A DNA stretch of 64,000 nt from SLNP01 sp964568875 (GTDB lineage Bacteria; Bacteroidota; Bacteroidia; Bacteroidales; VadinHA17). The stretch lies in assembly GCA_964568875.1 (NCBI GenBank), contig CAZMSH010000001.1, positions 62,001 to 126,000 on the forward strand. Reading direction: 5' to 3'. Positions 9,807 through 20,259 of this stretch are shown in pieces (positions within the stretch are counted from its first letter, which is position 1; each line of letters starts with the position of its first letter). Both the position numbers and the translations under genes were made by a program. The notes beneath the pieces are model-generated. The model had not been told where the DNA came from. It saw only the letters and a list, made by a program, of their open reading frames with translations, and searched no databases.

Positions 9807-10419
9807 TGAAAGTATTTTTCCTGACCAGATAAGTGATGAAGAGCTGAACAGTTATGTCTGCAGGAGCTTCGGCGGGGAGATCGTACTTGTCGATACACCG
9901 GATAAGCTGATGGAGATATTGCCGGAATTACGAAGAATCAGGACCTTTGGTTTTGATACAGAAACCAGGCCTGCATTCAGGAAAGGGCAGAAGAATAAGG
10001 TAGCGTTGCTGCAGCTCTCAACCTCCACAAAGGCATTTCTTTTCAGGCTGAACACGCTGGGTTTGCCACATGGACTTGCGGAGATATTGTCTGACAAGGA
10101 CACTATCAAGGCCGGGGTGGCTATTCATGATGACATTAAGTTTCTGCAGTCGAGACGCAATTTTACTCCTGCGGGCTTTATTGATCTTCAGTCTGTGGCT
10201 GTTGAAAACGGAATTAAAAACCTGGGGTTAAAGAAGCTGGCAGCTATATTTCTGGGGTTCAGGATATCGAAGAAGCAACAGGTCACTGACTGGGAAGCGG
10301 AGACACTCTCTGAGGCACAGTTGATATATGCTGCCACGGATGCCTGGATATGCCATGAAATATATGGTAAGATCAGGGAGAGTGGTTATGTTAACATGGA
10401 AATAAGGGAATCAGGATGA
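9787..10419 (+). CDS. 3'-5' exonuclease, RNase D/DEDDy family
   Basis: 210 aa from the ATG at 9787, which has an AGGAGG four bases upstream; ATGs at 9793 and 9799 are alternatives. The DEDDy exonuclease residues are visible: 'GFDTET' (first D and E), 'IHDDIKFL' (second D) and 'YAATDAWICHEIY' (Y and last D). The protein is a single nuclease domain without HRDC. Such proteins trim 3' ends of RNA or DNA; the real substrate is unknown. It overlaps the upstream DUF5063 gene by 20 bp and the downstream methyltransferase by 4 bp (ATGA), so it lies inside a tight operon. Confidence 0.85.
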   Translation: MSMEMSSESIFPDQISDEELNSYVCRSFGGEIVLVDTPDKLMEILPELRRIRTFGFDTETRPAFRKGQKNKVALLQLSTSTKAFLFRLNTLGLPHGLAEILSDKDTIKAGVAIHDDIKFLQSRRNFTPAGFIDLQSVAVENGIKNLGLKKLAAIFLGFRISKKQQVTDWEAETLSEAQLIYAATDAWICHEIYGKIRESGYVNMEIRESG

Positions 10420-11624
10420 AGAAGGTAGCATCTGTTCGGGGCAATTCAGTAAAAATAGTGCTCAAGTCTGGCAAGGACCAGTCTTTGATGCGTTACCATC
10501 CATGGGTTTTTTCGGGAGCTATAAAAAAGATATATGGTGATCCTGCCGAGGGTGATATAGTAGAGGTTTATGATAATAAAGAGAGCTTTCTTGGTGCCGG
10601 TCATTTTTCTCCCGGCTCGATTGCGGTGAGAATATTGTCATTTAAAACTGCTGACATCAGCAGTGATTTTTTTCGGGATACCATACACCGGGCAATTGGT
10701 TTCAGGAGCAGGCTCGGGCTTGACGGTTCCGGCAATACCAATATGTTCAGGCTTATACATGGAGAGGGTGATGGTCTGCCCGGACTTATCGCCGATTACT
10801 ACAACGGGGTGGTTGTGCTGCAGTTTCACTCGACAGGGATGTACCGGTCGAAGGATCTTGTAACCGAACTGTTGAAGGAGGCCCTTGGTTCCCGCATAAC
10901 AGCGATATACGATAAGAGCGCCAATACTCTGCCCTACAAGTCAGGAATGGAACCGCACAACGGGTACCTTTATGGCAGTTCGGAGGTACCGCATTTGGTT
11001 AGCGAAAATGGTTACAGTTTTGAAATTGACTGGGTTACGGGACAGAAGACGGGTTTTTTTATAGACCAGCGTGATAACAGGAGCATGGCGGCCGCTTACA
11101 GCAGGGGGCGCAGGGTTTTGAACCTGTTCTCTTATACTGGCGGGTTTTCTGTGTATGCCCTGGGTCAGGCTGAACGTGTTCACAGCGTTGACAGCTCTGC
11201 AGCAGCTTCTGCAACGGCAGCACGTAATGTGGCGCTCAATTTTGGTGATAATGAACGCCATGAGGCATTTACTTCAGATGCTTTTGAGTTTCTTGCTCAG
11301 GCAAAGGAGAGATATGATATGATAATACTTGATCCTCCTGCCTTTGCCAAGCACAATAACGTACTGGGCAATGCGTTGCAGGGATATAAGCGGTTGAATA
11401 TAAAAGCTATTGAGAACATTGAGCCAGGTGGTGTTATTTTTACATTTTCCTGCAGCCAGGTAGTAAGCAGAGATAATTTCAGGAAGTCTGTGTTTGCGGC
11501 TGCAGCAAATACCGGAAGAAGAGTGAGGATTTTGCATCAGCTGTCACAGCCGCCCGATCATCCGGTAAATATTTATCATCCGGAAAGTGAATATCTTAAG
11601 GGTTTGGTTTTGCATGTTGATTAG
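10416..11624 (+). CDS. RlmI-like class I SAM-dependent 23S rRNA methyltransferase
   Basis: 402 aa. An N-terminal PUA-like domain ('SGAIKKIYGDPAEGDIVEVY') is followed by a Rossmann methyltransferase with SAM motif 'VLNLFSYTGGFSVYAL' and catalytic-region motif 'IILDPPAFAKHNN'. This architecture is that of RlmI/YccW, which makes m5C1962 in 23S rRNA of E. coli. A 'SCSQVVS' motif near the C-terminus carries the cysteine expected in this group. The ATG overlaps the stop of the exonuclease (ATGA). Confidence 0.88.
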   Translation: MKKVASVRGNSVKIVLKSGKDQSLMRYHPWVFSGAIKKIYGDPAEGDIVEVYDNKESFLGAGHFSPGSIAVRILSFKTADISSDFFRDTIHRAIGFRSRLGLDGSGNTNMFRLIHGEGDGLPGLIADYYNGVVVLQFHSTGMYRSKDLVTELLKEALGSRITAIYDKSANTLPYKSGMEPHNGYLYGSSEVPHLVSENGYSFEIDWVTGQKTGFFIDQRDNRSMAAAYSRGRRVLNLFSYTGGFSVYALGQAERVHSVDSSAAASATAARNVALNFGDNERHEAFTSDAFEFLAQAKERYDMIILDPPAFAKHNNVLGNALQGYKRLNIKAIENIEPGGVIFTFSCSQVVSRDNFRKSVFAAAANTGRRVRILHQLSQPPDHPVNIYHPESEYLKGLVLHVD

Positions 11625-11629
11625 ATTGA

Positions 11630-13762
11630 ATGATGGAGAAGAATATCGTAATCATATCGCGTAAGCTGGGTTTACAGGAGTGGCAGGTTGAGAATACAGT
11701 AAGGCTGCTTGATGACGGAGCCACTGTGCCGTTCATAAGCAGATACCGCAAGGAGATGACCGGGAGCCTCGATGAGGTTGCTATCCTTTCAATAAAAAAT
11801 CAGTATGAGAAGCTTAAGGAGCTTGACAAACGGAGGGAAGCCATTATCAGGTCGGTGGAGGAGCAGGGTAAGATGACTCCCGAGCTGATGTCAAGAATAA
11901 CGGATGCATCGGGAATGGCGGAACTTGAGGATATTTATCTTCCATACAGACCGAAGCGAAGGACGAGGGCAACGATTGCCAGGGAGAACGGTCTGGAGCC
12001 ATTGGCGCTGATACTTCTTGCACAGACAGAAACGGACCCTGAATCGAGAGCTAAAGAGTTTACCGGAGACAAGGTGCCTGATGTGGCATCTGCACTTGCA
12101 GGAGCCTGTGACATAATAGCCGAAATGGTTAATGAGGATGAAAAAGCCCGGAATAGTTTAAGGCGGCTCCTTGAAAGAGATGCAGTAATTAACTCAAAAG
12201 TTGTTAAGGATAAGGAGAATGACGGTGTAAAATACAGCGATTATTTCGACTGGAGCGAATCACTGAAGCGTTGTCCGTCGCACAGGATTCTGGCTATGAT
12301 GAGGGGTGAAGAAGAGGGGTTCCTGAGACTTCAGATAGAGCCCAGGCGTGAAGATGATGCTATTGATCAGCTGGAAAGGATTTTTATAAAAGGCAGGAAC
12401 CGCTCTTCGGAGCTCGTTAAAGCTGCAGTTGCAGATTCATATAAAAGGCTTCTGATGCCATCTCTGGAGACTGAATTCAGGAACAGCTCAAAGGATAAGG
12501 CTGATGAAGAGGCTATTGCAGTGTTTGCCATGAACCTGCGGCAGCTATTGCTGGCATCACCACTGGGTGAAAGCAGGGTACTTGCTATTGATCCGGGTTA
12601 CCGTACCGGATGCAAGATTGTTTGTCTTGATCCGCAGGGCAACCTGTTGCACAATGAGACTATCTTTCCGCATCCTCCCCAGAATCAGACAGCATTATCG
12701 GTTAAGAAGATAGTGAATCTTGTTGAAGCCTACAAGATCGAGGCTATAGCGATTGGTAACGGAACGGCAGGCAGAGAAACAGAGGAGCTTGTACGATGGA
12801 TCAAGTTTGGAAGGGAAGTAAGGATATTTCTGGTAGATGAGTCAGGGGCCTCAGTATATTCAGCATCTGAAGCTGCCAGACATGAGTTTCCTGATTATGA
12901 CGTAACAGTGAGGGGCGCTGTATCAATAGGCAGACGCCTTGTTGACCCTCTTGCCGAGCTGGTTAAGATCGACCCCAAATCGATAGGGGTAGGGCAGTAC
13001 CAGCATGATGTAAACCAACAGAAGCTTCAGCTTTCGCTTGATGATGTGGTTATGAGCTGTGTCAATGCCGTAGGCGTTGAGGTAAACACTGCAAGCAAGC
13101 ATCTGCTGACTTATGTATCGGGGCTGGGACCTCAACTGGCTAAAAACATTGTTGAATACCGGAGGGAGAACGGGCCTTTCCGTTCCAGGCAGGAACTGAC
13201 CAGGGTTAAGAGGATGGGAGAAAAGGCCTTTGAGCAGTCAGCCGGCTTCCTGAGGATAAGGAATGCAGATAATCCTCTTGACGCCAGTGCAGTGCATCCT
13301 GAAAGTTATCATATTGTATCAAGAATGGCTAAGGATATGAATTGCTCGGTAGCTGAACTGATGGGAGAGGAGTTAAGAAGAAAGGAGATCAGGCCTGAGA
13401 GATATGTGACTGATACGGTAGGATTGCCTACTCTTATCGACATAATTCAGGAACTGGCCAAACCCGGAAGGGATCCGAGATCGGTTATTGAAGATTTCAG
13501 ATTCGCCGATATTCATACCGTCGATGATCTCAGGGAAGGAGAAGTGGTGCCGGGAATTGTAACAAATATTACTAAATTCGGAGCTTTCGTCGATATAGGA
13601 GTAAAGCAGGATGGTCTTGTACATATATCAAACCTTAGCGACAGGTTTGTTGTTGATCCTTCGGCGATTGTTAAGCTCAGACAGCATGTGAAGGTTAAAA
13701 TACTGGCTGTTGATAAGGTCAGGAACAGAATACAGCTCTCAATGAAGAATGTTGAACAGTAA
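11630..13762 (+). CDS. tex: Tex-family RNA-binding transcription accessory protein
   Basis: 710 aa. It has the full Tex layout: an N-terminal helical domain, a YqgF/RuvC-like domain ('VLAIDPGYRTGCKIVC', about 318-333), helix-hairpin-helix repeats ('LGPQLAKNIVEYR', 'LTRVKRMGEKAFEQ') and a C-terminal S1 domain (about 637-708, 'GIVTNITKFGAFVDIG'). Tex proteins bind nucleic acids and affect transcription; the exact biochemical role is not settled. Two adjacent ATGs (11630, 11633) could start it. It lies 5 bp after the methyltransferase gene. Confidence 0.94.
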   Translation: MMEKNIVIISRKLGLQEWQVENTVRLLDDGATVPFISRYRKEMTGSLDEVAILSIKNQYEKLKELDKRREAIIRSVEEQGKMTPELMSRITDASGMAELEDIYLPYRPKRRTRATIARENGLEPLALILLAQTETDPESRAKEFTGDKVPDVASALAGACDIIAEMVNEDEKARNSLRRLLERDAVINSKVVKDKENDGVKYSDYFDWSESLKRCPSHRILAMMRGEEEGFLRLQIEPRREDDAIDQLERIFIKGRNRSSELVKAAVADSYKRLLMPSLETEFRNSSKDKADEEAIAVFAMNLRQLLLASPLGESRVLAIDPGYRTGCKIVCLDPQGNLLHNETIFPHPPQNQTALSVKKIVNLVEAYKIEAIAIGNGTAGRETEELVRWIKFGREVRIFLVDESGASVYSASEAARHEFPDYDVTVRGAVSIGRRLVDPLAELVKIDPKSIGVGQYQHDVNQQKLQLSLDDVVMSCVNAVGVEVNTASKHLLTYVSGLGPQLAKNIVEYRRENGPFRSRQELTRVKRMGEKAFEQSAGFLRIRNADNPLDASAVHPESYHIVSRMAKDMNCSVAELMGEELRRKEIRPERYVTDTVGLPTLIDIIQELAKPGRDPRSVIEDFRFADIHTVDDLREGEVVPGIVTNITKFGAFVDIGVKQDGLVHISNLSDRFVVDPSAIVKLRQHVKVKILAVDKVRNRIQLSMKNVEQ

Positions 13763-13789
13763 ACCACTTAAACTCAAAATAGTAGTTTT

Positions 13790-15943
13790 ATGAAAAGAAG
13801 AATAGCAATTTATCCGGTGCTGACAGCACTGATTTTCGTTGTCTCCTGCACCACAAGGGCACCGAAGGTATTGCCTCCGGTAGCGGAAAAGATACCTCAC
13901 GAAATTGAAGCCCACGGCGACGTGAGAATTGACAACTATTACTGGATGAGGCTGTCGGATGAGCAAAAAAGTGCTGAGGTACCCGATGATCAGACAAGCA
14001 GGGTAATCAGTTATCTAAACGCTGAGAATGAGTACAAGGATGCTGTAATGAAGCATACTGAATCTCTTCAGGAGACTCTCTTCTCAGAGCTGGTGGGCAG
14101 AATAAAGGAGGATGATTCTACTGTACCTTATCTCGACAATGGTTATTACTACTTCGTTAAATACACGGAAGGTAAGGAGTACCCGATGTATTACCGGAAG
14201 AAGGCAGAGGAGGGATCTCCTGATGAACTGCTTCTGGATGTCAATAAACTAGCTGAGGGGCAGGCATATTGCCAGGTGTCAGGCGTAAGTGTGAGTCCCG
14301 ATAATAAAACACTTGCATACGGACTTGATCTGGTGAGCCGCAGAATGTATACCATACATTTTGTCGATATAGCCACGGGCGAACTTCTTGATGAAAAGAT
14401 TGTCAATACCACCGGGCAGGGCGTCTGGGCCGAAGACAGCAGGAATATCTTTTATGTAGTACGTGATCCTCTGACATTGAGGTCGTACAGGGTTATGAGG
14501 TATAAGCTTGGAGCCGGAGGTCGCAGCGATGTTGTTTACACCGAAGAAGATGAGACGTTCAGTGTATCAGTAAGCAGGACCAAGAGCAGGAAGTATATTT
14601 TACTCAACTCATCGCAGACACTCAGCACGGAAGTGAGAATAATAGATGCCGCCAGGCCTGAAAGCGGTTTCAGAATTCTTCAGCCAAGAGCTCTCAATCA
14701 TGAATACAGGGCAAATCATCTTAACGGATATTTCTACATCCGTACCAATATTGGCGGCGCAAGTAATTTTAAACTTGTAAAGACTCCTGACAATATGACG
14801 GCAATGGAGAACTGGGTTGATGTTATCCCTCACCGTGATGATGTGTTATTGCAAGGGTACGATCTGTTTGATAGCTATATTGCTGTAAGTGAAAGAATTA
14901 ATGGTCTTAATAATATCAGGGTAATGAATACCGCCGATGGCACAGACCATTATATAGATTTTGGTGAGTCGGCCTATACAGCGGGTATCAGTGTTAATAT
15001 GGTTCCTTCTACCAATATTTTAAGGTATAGCTATTCATCTCTTACCACACCCAGTTCGGTGATAGACTACAACATGGATACGAGGGAGAAGAAGGTAATG
15101 AAGGAAGAGGAGATACTCGGAGGCTTTGACAAGAATAACTATCAGTCAGAGAGATTCTGGGTTGAAGCTGGTGACGGTACCATGGTTCCTGTTTCAATTG
15201 TTTACCGTAAAGGTTTTGAGAAGAATGGCAAGGCTCCCTTGTTGCTATACGCCTACGGCTCCTACGGCAGTTCAACCGACCCCTCTTTCAGGTCGGGGAT
15301 TATCAGTCTCCTTGATCGCGGATTTGCTTATGCGCTGACGCATGTCAGGGGAGGCAGTGAGATGGGCAGGCAGTGGTATGAAGACGGCAAGCTGTTAAAC
15401 AAGATCAACACCTTCACTGATTTTAACGATTGTGCCCAATATCTGGTCGATAATAATTATACTGACACTGACAGGCTTTTTGCCATGGGTGGCAGTGCAG
15501 GAGGCCTGCTTATGGGTGCAATTGTAAATATGAGGCCCGACCTTTACAGAGGAGTAGTGGCTGCAGTACCGTTTGTCGATGTTGTGACAACGATGCTCGA
15601 TCCTACCATCCCGCTTACCACATTTGAATGGGATGAGTGGGGAGATCCAAGGGAAAAGGAGTACTATGACTATATGTTGTCCTATTCTCCTTATGATCAG
15701 GTGAGAGCAATGGATTATCCCAACCTTCTTGTAACGACAGGATTCTGGGACTCACAGGTTCAGTACTGGGAGCCGGCGAAGTGGGTTGCGAAACTACGTG
15801 AATTCAAGACCGACAATAACATATTGATTATGGACTGCAATATGAAGACAGGACATGGTGGAGCCTCGGGTCGTTTTGAACGGCTAAGGTCAACAGCGCT
15901 TCAGTATGCATTCATACTTGATCTTGCCGGCATAAAAAATTAG
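13790..15943 (+). CDS. S9A serine peptidase, oligopeptidase B-like lipoprotein
   Basis: 717 aa. A beta-propeller domain (about 40-430) precedes an alpha/beta-hydrolase. The catalytic triad can be read as S569 (GGSAGG), D654 ('TGFWDSQVQYWEP') and H689 ('TGHGGASG'). The start 'IPHEIEAHGDVRIDNYYWM' is the oligopeptidase B signature. An N-terminal signal with lipobox FVVSC suggests export and lipid anchoring, unlike the cytoplasmic E. coli PtrB. It cleaves short peptides, in oligopeptidase B after basic residues. It ends before a strong bidirectional terminator. Confidence 0.93.
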   Translation: MKRRIAIYPVLTALIFVVSCTTRAPKVLPPVAEKIPHEIEAHGDVRIDNYYWMRLSDEQKSAEVPDDQTSRVISYLNAENEYKDAVMKHTESLQETLFSELVGRIKEDDSTVPYLDNGYYYFVKYTEGKEYPMYYRKKAEEGSPDELLLDVNKLAEGQAYCQVSGVSVSPDNKTLAYGLDLVSRRMYTIHFVDIATGELLDEKIVNTTGQGVWAEDSRNIFYVVRDPLTLRSYRVMRYKLGAGGRSDVVYTEEDETFSVSVSRTKSRKYILLNSSQTLSTEVRIIDAARPESGFRILQPRALNHEYRANHLNGYFYIRTNIGGASNFKLVKTPDNMTAMENWVDVIPHRDDVLLQGYDLFDSYIAVSERINGLNNIRVMNTADGTDHYIDFGESAYTAGISVNMVPSTNILRYSYSSLTTPSSVIDYNMDTREKKVMKEEEILGGFDKNNYQSERFWVEAGDGTMVPVSIVYRKGFEKNGKAPLLLYAYGSYGSSTDPSFRSGIISLLDRGFAYALTHVRGGSEMGRQWYEDGKLLNKINTFTDFNDCAQYLVDNNYTDTDRLFAMGGSAGGLLMGAIVNMRPDLYRGVVAAVPFVDVVTTMLDPTIPLTTFEWDEWGDPREKEYYDYMLSYSPYDQVRAMDYPNLLVTTGFWDSQVQYWEPAKWVAKLREFKTDNNILIMDCNMKTGHGGASGRFERLRSTALQYAFILDLAGIKN

Positions 15944-15972
15944 CTGTCTGTCAGAGATAGCCAGAAAAAAAT

Positions 15973-16001
15973 ATAGCGGGGGTGTTTTAGTCCCCCGCTA
16001 T
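15973..16001. terminator. Bidirectional rho-independent terminator
   Basis: A perfect 10-bp stem (ATAGCGGGGG at 15973-15982, CCCCCGCTAT at 15992-16001) has a 9-nt loop. It is flanked by a run of T on the right and of A on the left, so it can stop transcription of the S9 peptidase and of the converging M28 gene. Confidence 0.92.
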
Positions 16002-16037
16002 TTTTTTTTCCGGCAGCAGATATCTCTGCAAATTTCT

Positions 16038-17609
16038 CTATCTTCTGTCCTGTTGTGTCTGTTCCGCCATCGGCTTCCTTGGAAATTTACCGTCCATCAT
16101 GGCAGCGTTGTAAGCCATGGTGGCCACAACTACCGCGTTGTGCATCAGATCTTCCATAATAAGGCGCTCATACGTATCCATAATGGTATGGTAACCCCGG
16201 CTGTATTCAATGGGATCCTGTATGAACTGGAACCCCGGCAGCCCCATTCTGTCGAATGTAACATGGTCTGTTGAACCGGTATTTCTGAGTGTTATGGTTG
16301 AACAACCCATCTCGGCAAAAGGCTTGAACCACTCCTCAAACAAAGGTATTGCTTCTTCATTGCCCTGAAGATAAATACCCCTGAACTTGCCTGTTCCGTT
16401 ATCCATATTAAAGTAGACCTGGTATTTTTCAAAGCCGTCGAGTTTCTCACCTGATTCAGGTGACATCAGGTACTTTTCAGAATACCCCCTTGATCCGTGC
16501 AATCCCTGTTCCTCACCACCCCAGAGGGCAACCCTGATTGTCCTTCTCGGTTTAATGCCTAATTCGTTAAGTATCCTGAGAGCTTCCATCATTACTATGC
16601 CTCCCGAGGCATTGTCAGCTGCACCTGTTGAACCGTGCCATGCATCATAGTGTCCTCCCAGAAGTACTATTTCGTCCTTGAGTTTTGGATCGGTTCCGGG
16701 AATTTCCCCCATTACATTATATACCTTATTGGTATTGTTGAATTTGTTCTCTATCTCTATTTCCATTTCAACCGGAACATTATGGGCAAGCATCCTCTCC
16801 ATCCTTCCGAAAGCTTCAACGGGCAGATTGACCTGACATATCGGTTCCGGATCACCCATAGTATAGCTTGCTCCGCTGGAACGGGGTACGTTAAAGCTTC
16901 CTGAGTTATTTAGAATAACACCAACACCTTCATTTACAAGAAATTCAGTTATCTGACGACGCAGGCTCATCTGTGCCATCCTGTCACCGGCCTGCTGCTG
17001 GTCCGGCTGAGGTGGTCTTCTTTGTGCCTGCTCACCTCTTGGTGCAGGCGGGTTCGCCATATTCTGCAATTCCTCATCGGTGTACCTTCTCGCCAGAGGA
17101 TTGAAATTAACCCTGTATTGAGCACCTGAAGGAAGCATAACAATCTTGCCTTTAAGCTTACCGCGGTATTTTGCGAAATCCTCTTCTGACTTAATATCAA
17201 CGAGTATAACCTCATCCTTGATAACGCCTTTTGTGCTGCCGGTCCATGCTATGGGATTTGCTGTAAATGGTGCATAGTATGGACTGGTCATTGCAACATA
17301 TGTTTTGAGATTGTCCCAGCCACCCCTTGAAAAATCTCTGACCTCCTCTATTATGACATTTTTAAACCCATACTCCTCCATTTTCTTTTTGGCTACATCA
17401 TTGCCCCTGTCAAGGCCTGCTGATGCTGTGAGCCTTGGTCCCGCATAATCGGTAAGCCAGAAGCTGAGTTCTTCTATCTCAGAGTTGTTTAAACCTTCAT
17501 TTTTAATTTTTTCGACTATTGACGGATCAGGCTTGTATATTTGCGCCTGAAGTAGAACAGAAAGCGATAGTAAAAGCAGAATTAATGTGCTGATTTTCTT
17601 GACTCTCAT
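16038..17609 (-). CDS. Exported M28 family zinc aminopeptidase with PA domain
   Basis: 523 aa with a signal peptide ending near VLLQAQ. A protease-associated domain (about 130-270) is inserted before the M28 catalytic part. Zinc-ligand motifs of the family are present: 'GGHYDAWHG', 'GAADNASGG', 'GGEEQGLHGS', 'FNMDNGTG' and 'RGYHTIMDT'. The enzyme is expected to release N-terminal amino acids in the periplasm or outside. A proline/glutamine-rich stretch (about 185-212) interrupts the PA region. It converges on the S9 peptidase gene. Confidence 0.9.
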   Translation of the reverse strand: MRVKKISTLILLLLSLSVLLQAQIYKPDPSIVEKIKNEGLNNSEIEELSFWLTDYAGPRLTASAGLDRGNDVAKKKMEEYGFKNVIIEEVRDFSRGGWDNLKTYVAMTSPYYAPFTANPIAWTGSTKGVIKDEVILVDIKSEEDFAKYRGKLKGKIVMLPSGAQYRVNFNPLARRYTDEELQNMANPPAPRGEQAQRRPPQPDQQQAGDRMAQMSLRRQITEFLVNEGVGVILNNSGSFNVPRSSGASYTMGDPEPICQVNLPVEAFGRMERMLAHNVPVEMEIEIENKFNNTNKVYNVMGEIPGTDPKLKDEIVLLGGHYDAWHGSTGAADNASGGIVMMEALRILNELGIKPRRTIRVALWGGEEQGLHGSRGYSEKYLMSPESGEKLDGFEKYQVYFNMDNGTGKFRGIYLQGNEEAIPLFEEWFKPFAEMGCSTITLRNTGSTDHVTFDRMGLPGFQFIQDPIEYSRGYHTIMDTYERLIMEDLMHNAVVVATMAYNAAMMDGKFPRKPMAEQTQQDRR

Positions 17610-17739
17610 AACTTTTGGTTTTAGTTTGTAATCATAGGTTAAAATGTAAAAGTAACGATATGACTGATTACATGGTTTTTACAAGGCTGTGATTTAACAT
17701 TAATTAACTGTAAATTTGTTGGCTTCTAGAATATTGAAT

Positions 17740-20223
17740 ATGGTTTTTCCTGACGGCTTTGAAAATAAGGTAGGTTTCGACAGAATCAAGGGACTGCTTA
17801 GTACCTATTGCAGTGGTATAACAGGTCGTGAACTGGTTGACAGCCTCTCTTTCTCTGATACATTTACCGAAATAAGCAGTCTTGTTGAGCAGACCTGGGA
17901 AATGCAGCTGTTATTGTCTTCGACTGATCCGGTTTATGTCGACAATGAATGGGATGTCAGGGAATTGCTGAGCAAGATCAGGGTCGAGGGGGCTTACGCA
18001 ACTGAAGAGGAACTCTTCAACTTCAAACGTCATTATGATTCACTCAGGTCTCTCCTGGCGTATTTCAGAAAGTCTGACCAGAACATATGTCCGCAACTGA
18101 AAAGGGTTGCTGCCGGTGTTAAATATTATCCTGCTGTTGCTGATCAGATTGACCGCATACTTGACCGTAACGGAATAATAAGGGACTCAGCTTCTCAGAA
18201 GCTTAAGGAAATAAGGTCAGAAATCAGGAACCTCTCTTCACAGGTAACGCGTAAATTGCAGTCAGTGCTTAGGAACTCAAGGCTTGAAGGCATTGTTGAT
18301 CCTGATGCATCTGTTTCAATCAGGAACGGCAGGTGCGTAATACCTGTCAACGTGTATAATAAGAGAAAGATCGCCGGTCTCATCCACGATCAGTCGGCGA
18401 CGGGCAAGACGGTGTACATTGAACCTGCCGAAGTTGTCGAAATAAATAATGATATTATAGACCTTGAGCATGAGGAGAAGAGAGAGATTGTCAGAATACT
18501 TACAGCTGTTTCCGATAAACTAAGACCATACATTGACGATTTACTGATTTCTGCGCTCTATCTTGGTAACATGGATTTTGTAAGGGCCAAGGCAAGCCTG
18601 GGAAACAGGCTCGGATCGGTAAGGCCCGCACTGTCGGAGACACCACGTCTTTCATGGTATGGGGCTGTACATCCATTGCTTTTTATTGCTTTTGAGAAAC
18701 TTCCCGACCGTAATGTAGTTCCGCTCGATCTTACTCTTGATTCAGAGAGCAGGATTATAGTCATATCAGGGCCCAATGCAGGAGGTAAGTCGGTATGTCT
18801 TAAGACAATAGGGCTTCTTCAGTACATGTTGCAATGCGGATTTACCATACCGGTGAGGGAAGGATCTGAAGCCGGTGTATTTTCAGGACTATTTATTGAT
18901 ATAGGCGACGAGCAGAGTATTGAAAATGACCTTAGTACCTACAGTTCTCATCTGATTGCAATGAAATATTTTCTTAAGCACTCAGATAGCGATACGATGA
19001 TTCTGATTGATGAATTTGGGTCAGGTACTGAGCCTGTAATCGGAGGTGCTATTGCGGAAGCGATACTTACTGAACTAAACAGGTCAGGTGTTTATGGTGT
19101 AATCACAACACATTATTCCAATCTGAAGCATTTTGCGTCTAACACTCCTGGCGTTGTTAACGGAGCAATGCTGTTTGACAATCATCTTATGCAGCCTCTT
19201 TTCAGGCTGGCGACAGGCAGGCCTGGCAGCTCGTTTGCCTTTGAGATAGCACGAAAGATAGGTCTCCCCGATAATATTCTGAATGAAGCTTCAGAGAAGG
19301 CAGGGAAGGAACATATTCTTTATGACAAGATTCTGAGGGAGGCAGCACGTGATCGCCGTTACTGGGAGAAGAAGAGGGATTCGGTGAGGAGGCTGGAAAA
19401 GAGGTTAGAGGAGCTCGAATCGGAATATGAAGAGGGACTTCAGACAATAAGTAAGAAGAGAAAGGAGATAATTAATGCTGCAAAAAAGGAAGCAGAGGAT
19501 ATTCTCCAGGGGGCTAACAGGATCATTGAAAACACTGTCAGGGAGATAAAAGAGGCAGAAGCCGAAAAGGAGAAAACCCGTAAGGCAAGACAAAAACTGG
19601 ACGATTTTCGTGAAGAGTTGCAGTCCAGAGGAACCGATGGCGGTGAATTGAAAGGCAAGAAGTTTGTAAGAGGCAAATCCAAGTCCGGAAAGCCAGAGGA
19701 GGGTAGTGAGGTTATCGGCAAAGCAGTTAAAAGTAAGGATGACAGGGCTGCGGAGACCAGGATAGCTCCAGGCAGTTATGTCAAAATGATGGAGTCAGAT
19801 TCTGCCGGATTAGTTGAGGAGATAAATGACCTGATTGCGACTGTCAGTTTCGGAAACGTAATAGTAAGGCTGCCTCTTGAAAAACTGATACCTTCTTCAA
19901 AGGCAGAATATGACCGTCAGCACCGGCGCAGCAGAAAACCGGTGCTCGACTGGGAGACAACTGCAAAGAGAGCGGGATTCAGTCCGAATCTTGATATTCG
20001 CGGTATGAGGGCAGGAGAGGCTTTACCTTTGGTACAGGAGTTCCTTGACCGGGCCTGGTCAATCAGCTACCCGGTTATACGCATACTTCATGGCAAAGGA
20101 TACGGAATACTCCGGCAACAGGTAAGGCAATACCTCTCAACACTTGGTTACATCAGGTCATTTGATGATGCACCCGTTGATCAGGGAGGATCAGGAATTA
20201 CCGTTGTGGAGCTTGATATATAA
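17740..20223 (+). CDS. mutS2: MutS2 family ATPase with C-terminal Smr domain
   Basis: 827 aa from the ATG at 17740, which gives the family-typical N-terminus 'MVFPDGFENKVGFD'; a TTG 24 bases upstream is less likely. MutS core and clamp come first. Walker A GPNAGGKS lies at 344-351, followed by 'DIGDEQSIENDLSTYSSH' and Walker B 'MILIDEFGSGTEP'. A charged coiled coil (about 510-630) leads to a Smr domain (751-827, 'LDIRGMRAGEAL', 'ILHGKGYGILR'). MutS2 proteins limit recombination and, in Bacillus, act on collided ribosomes; which applies here is open. Confidence 0.95.
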   Translation: MVFPDGFENKVGFDRIKGLLSTYCSGITGRELVDSLSFSDTFTEISSLVEQTWEMQLLLSSTDPVYVDNEWDVRELLSKIRVEGAYATEEELFNFKRHYDSLRSLLAYFRKSDQNICPQLKRVAAGVKYYPAVADQIDRILDRNGIIRDSASQKLKEIRSEIRNLSSQVTRKLQSVLRNSRLEGIVDPDASVSIRNGRCVIPVNVYNKRKIAGLIHDQSATGKTVYIEPAEVVEINNDIIDLEHEEKREIVRILTAVSDKLRPYIDDLLISALYLGNMDFVRAKASLGNRLGSVRPALSETPRLSWYGAVHPLLFIAFEKLPDRNVVPLDLTLDSESRIIVISGPNAGGKSVCLKTIGLLQYMLQCGFTIPVREGSEAGVFSGLFIDIGDEQSIENDLSTYSSHLIAMKYFLKHSDSDTMILIDEFGSGTEPVIGGAIAEAILTELNRSGVYGVITTHYSNLKHFASNTPGVVNGAMLFDNHLMQPLFRLATGRPGSSFAFEIARKIGLPDNILNEASEKAGKEHILYDKILREAARDRRYWEKKRDSVRRLEKRLEELESEYEEGLQTISKKRKEIINAAKKEAEDILQGANRIIENTVREIKEAEAEKEKTRKARQKLDDFREELQSRGTDGGELKGKKFVRGKSKSGKPEEGSEVIGKAVKSKDDRAAETRIAPGSYVKMMESDSAGLVEEINDLIATVSFGNVIVRLPLEKLIPSSKAEYDRQHRRSRKPVLDWETTAKRAGFSPNLDIRGMRAGEALPLVQEFLDRAWSISYPVIRILHGKGYGILRQQVRQYLSTLGYIRSFDDAPVDQGGSGITVVELDI

Positions 20224-20250
20224 AAAGCGGGGACAACCTGCCCCCGCTTT
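20224..20250. terminator. Terminator between convergent mutS2 and M16 genes
   Basis: A 9-bp perfect stem (AAAGCGGGG at 20224-20232, CCCCGCTTT at 20242-20250) with a 9-nt loop lies right after the mutS2 stop. The T-run is stronger on the minus strand. Confidence 0.8.
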
Positions 20251-20259
20251 CATCTTAAA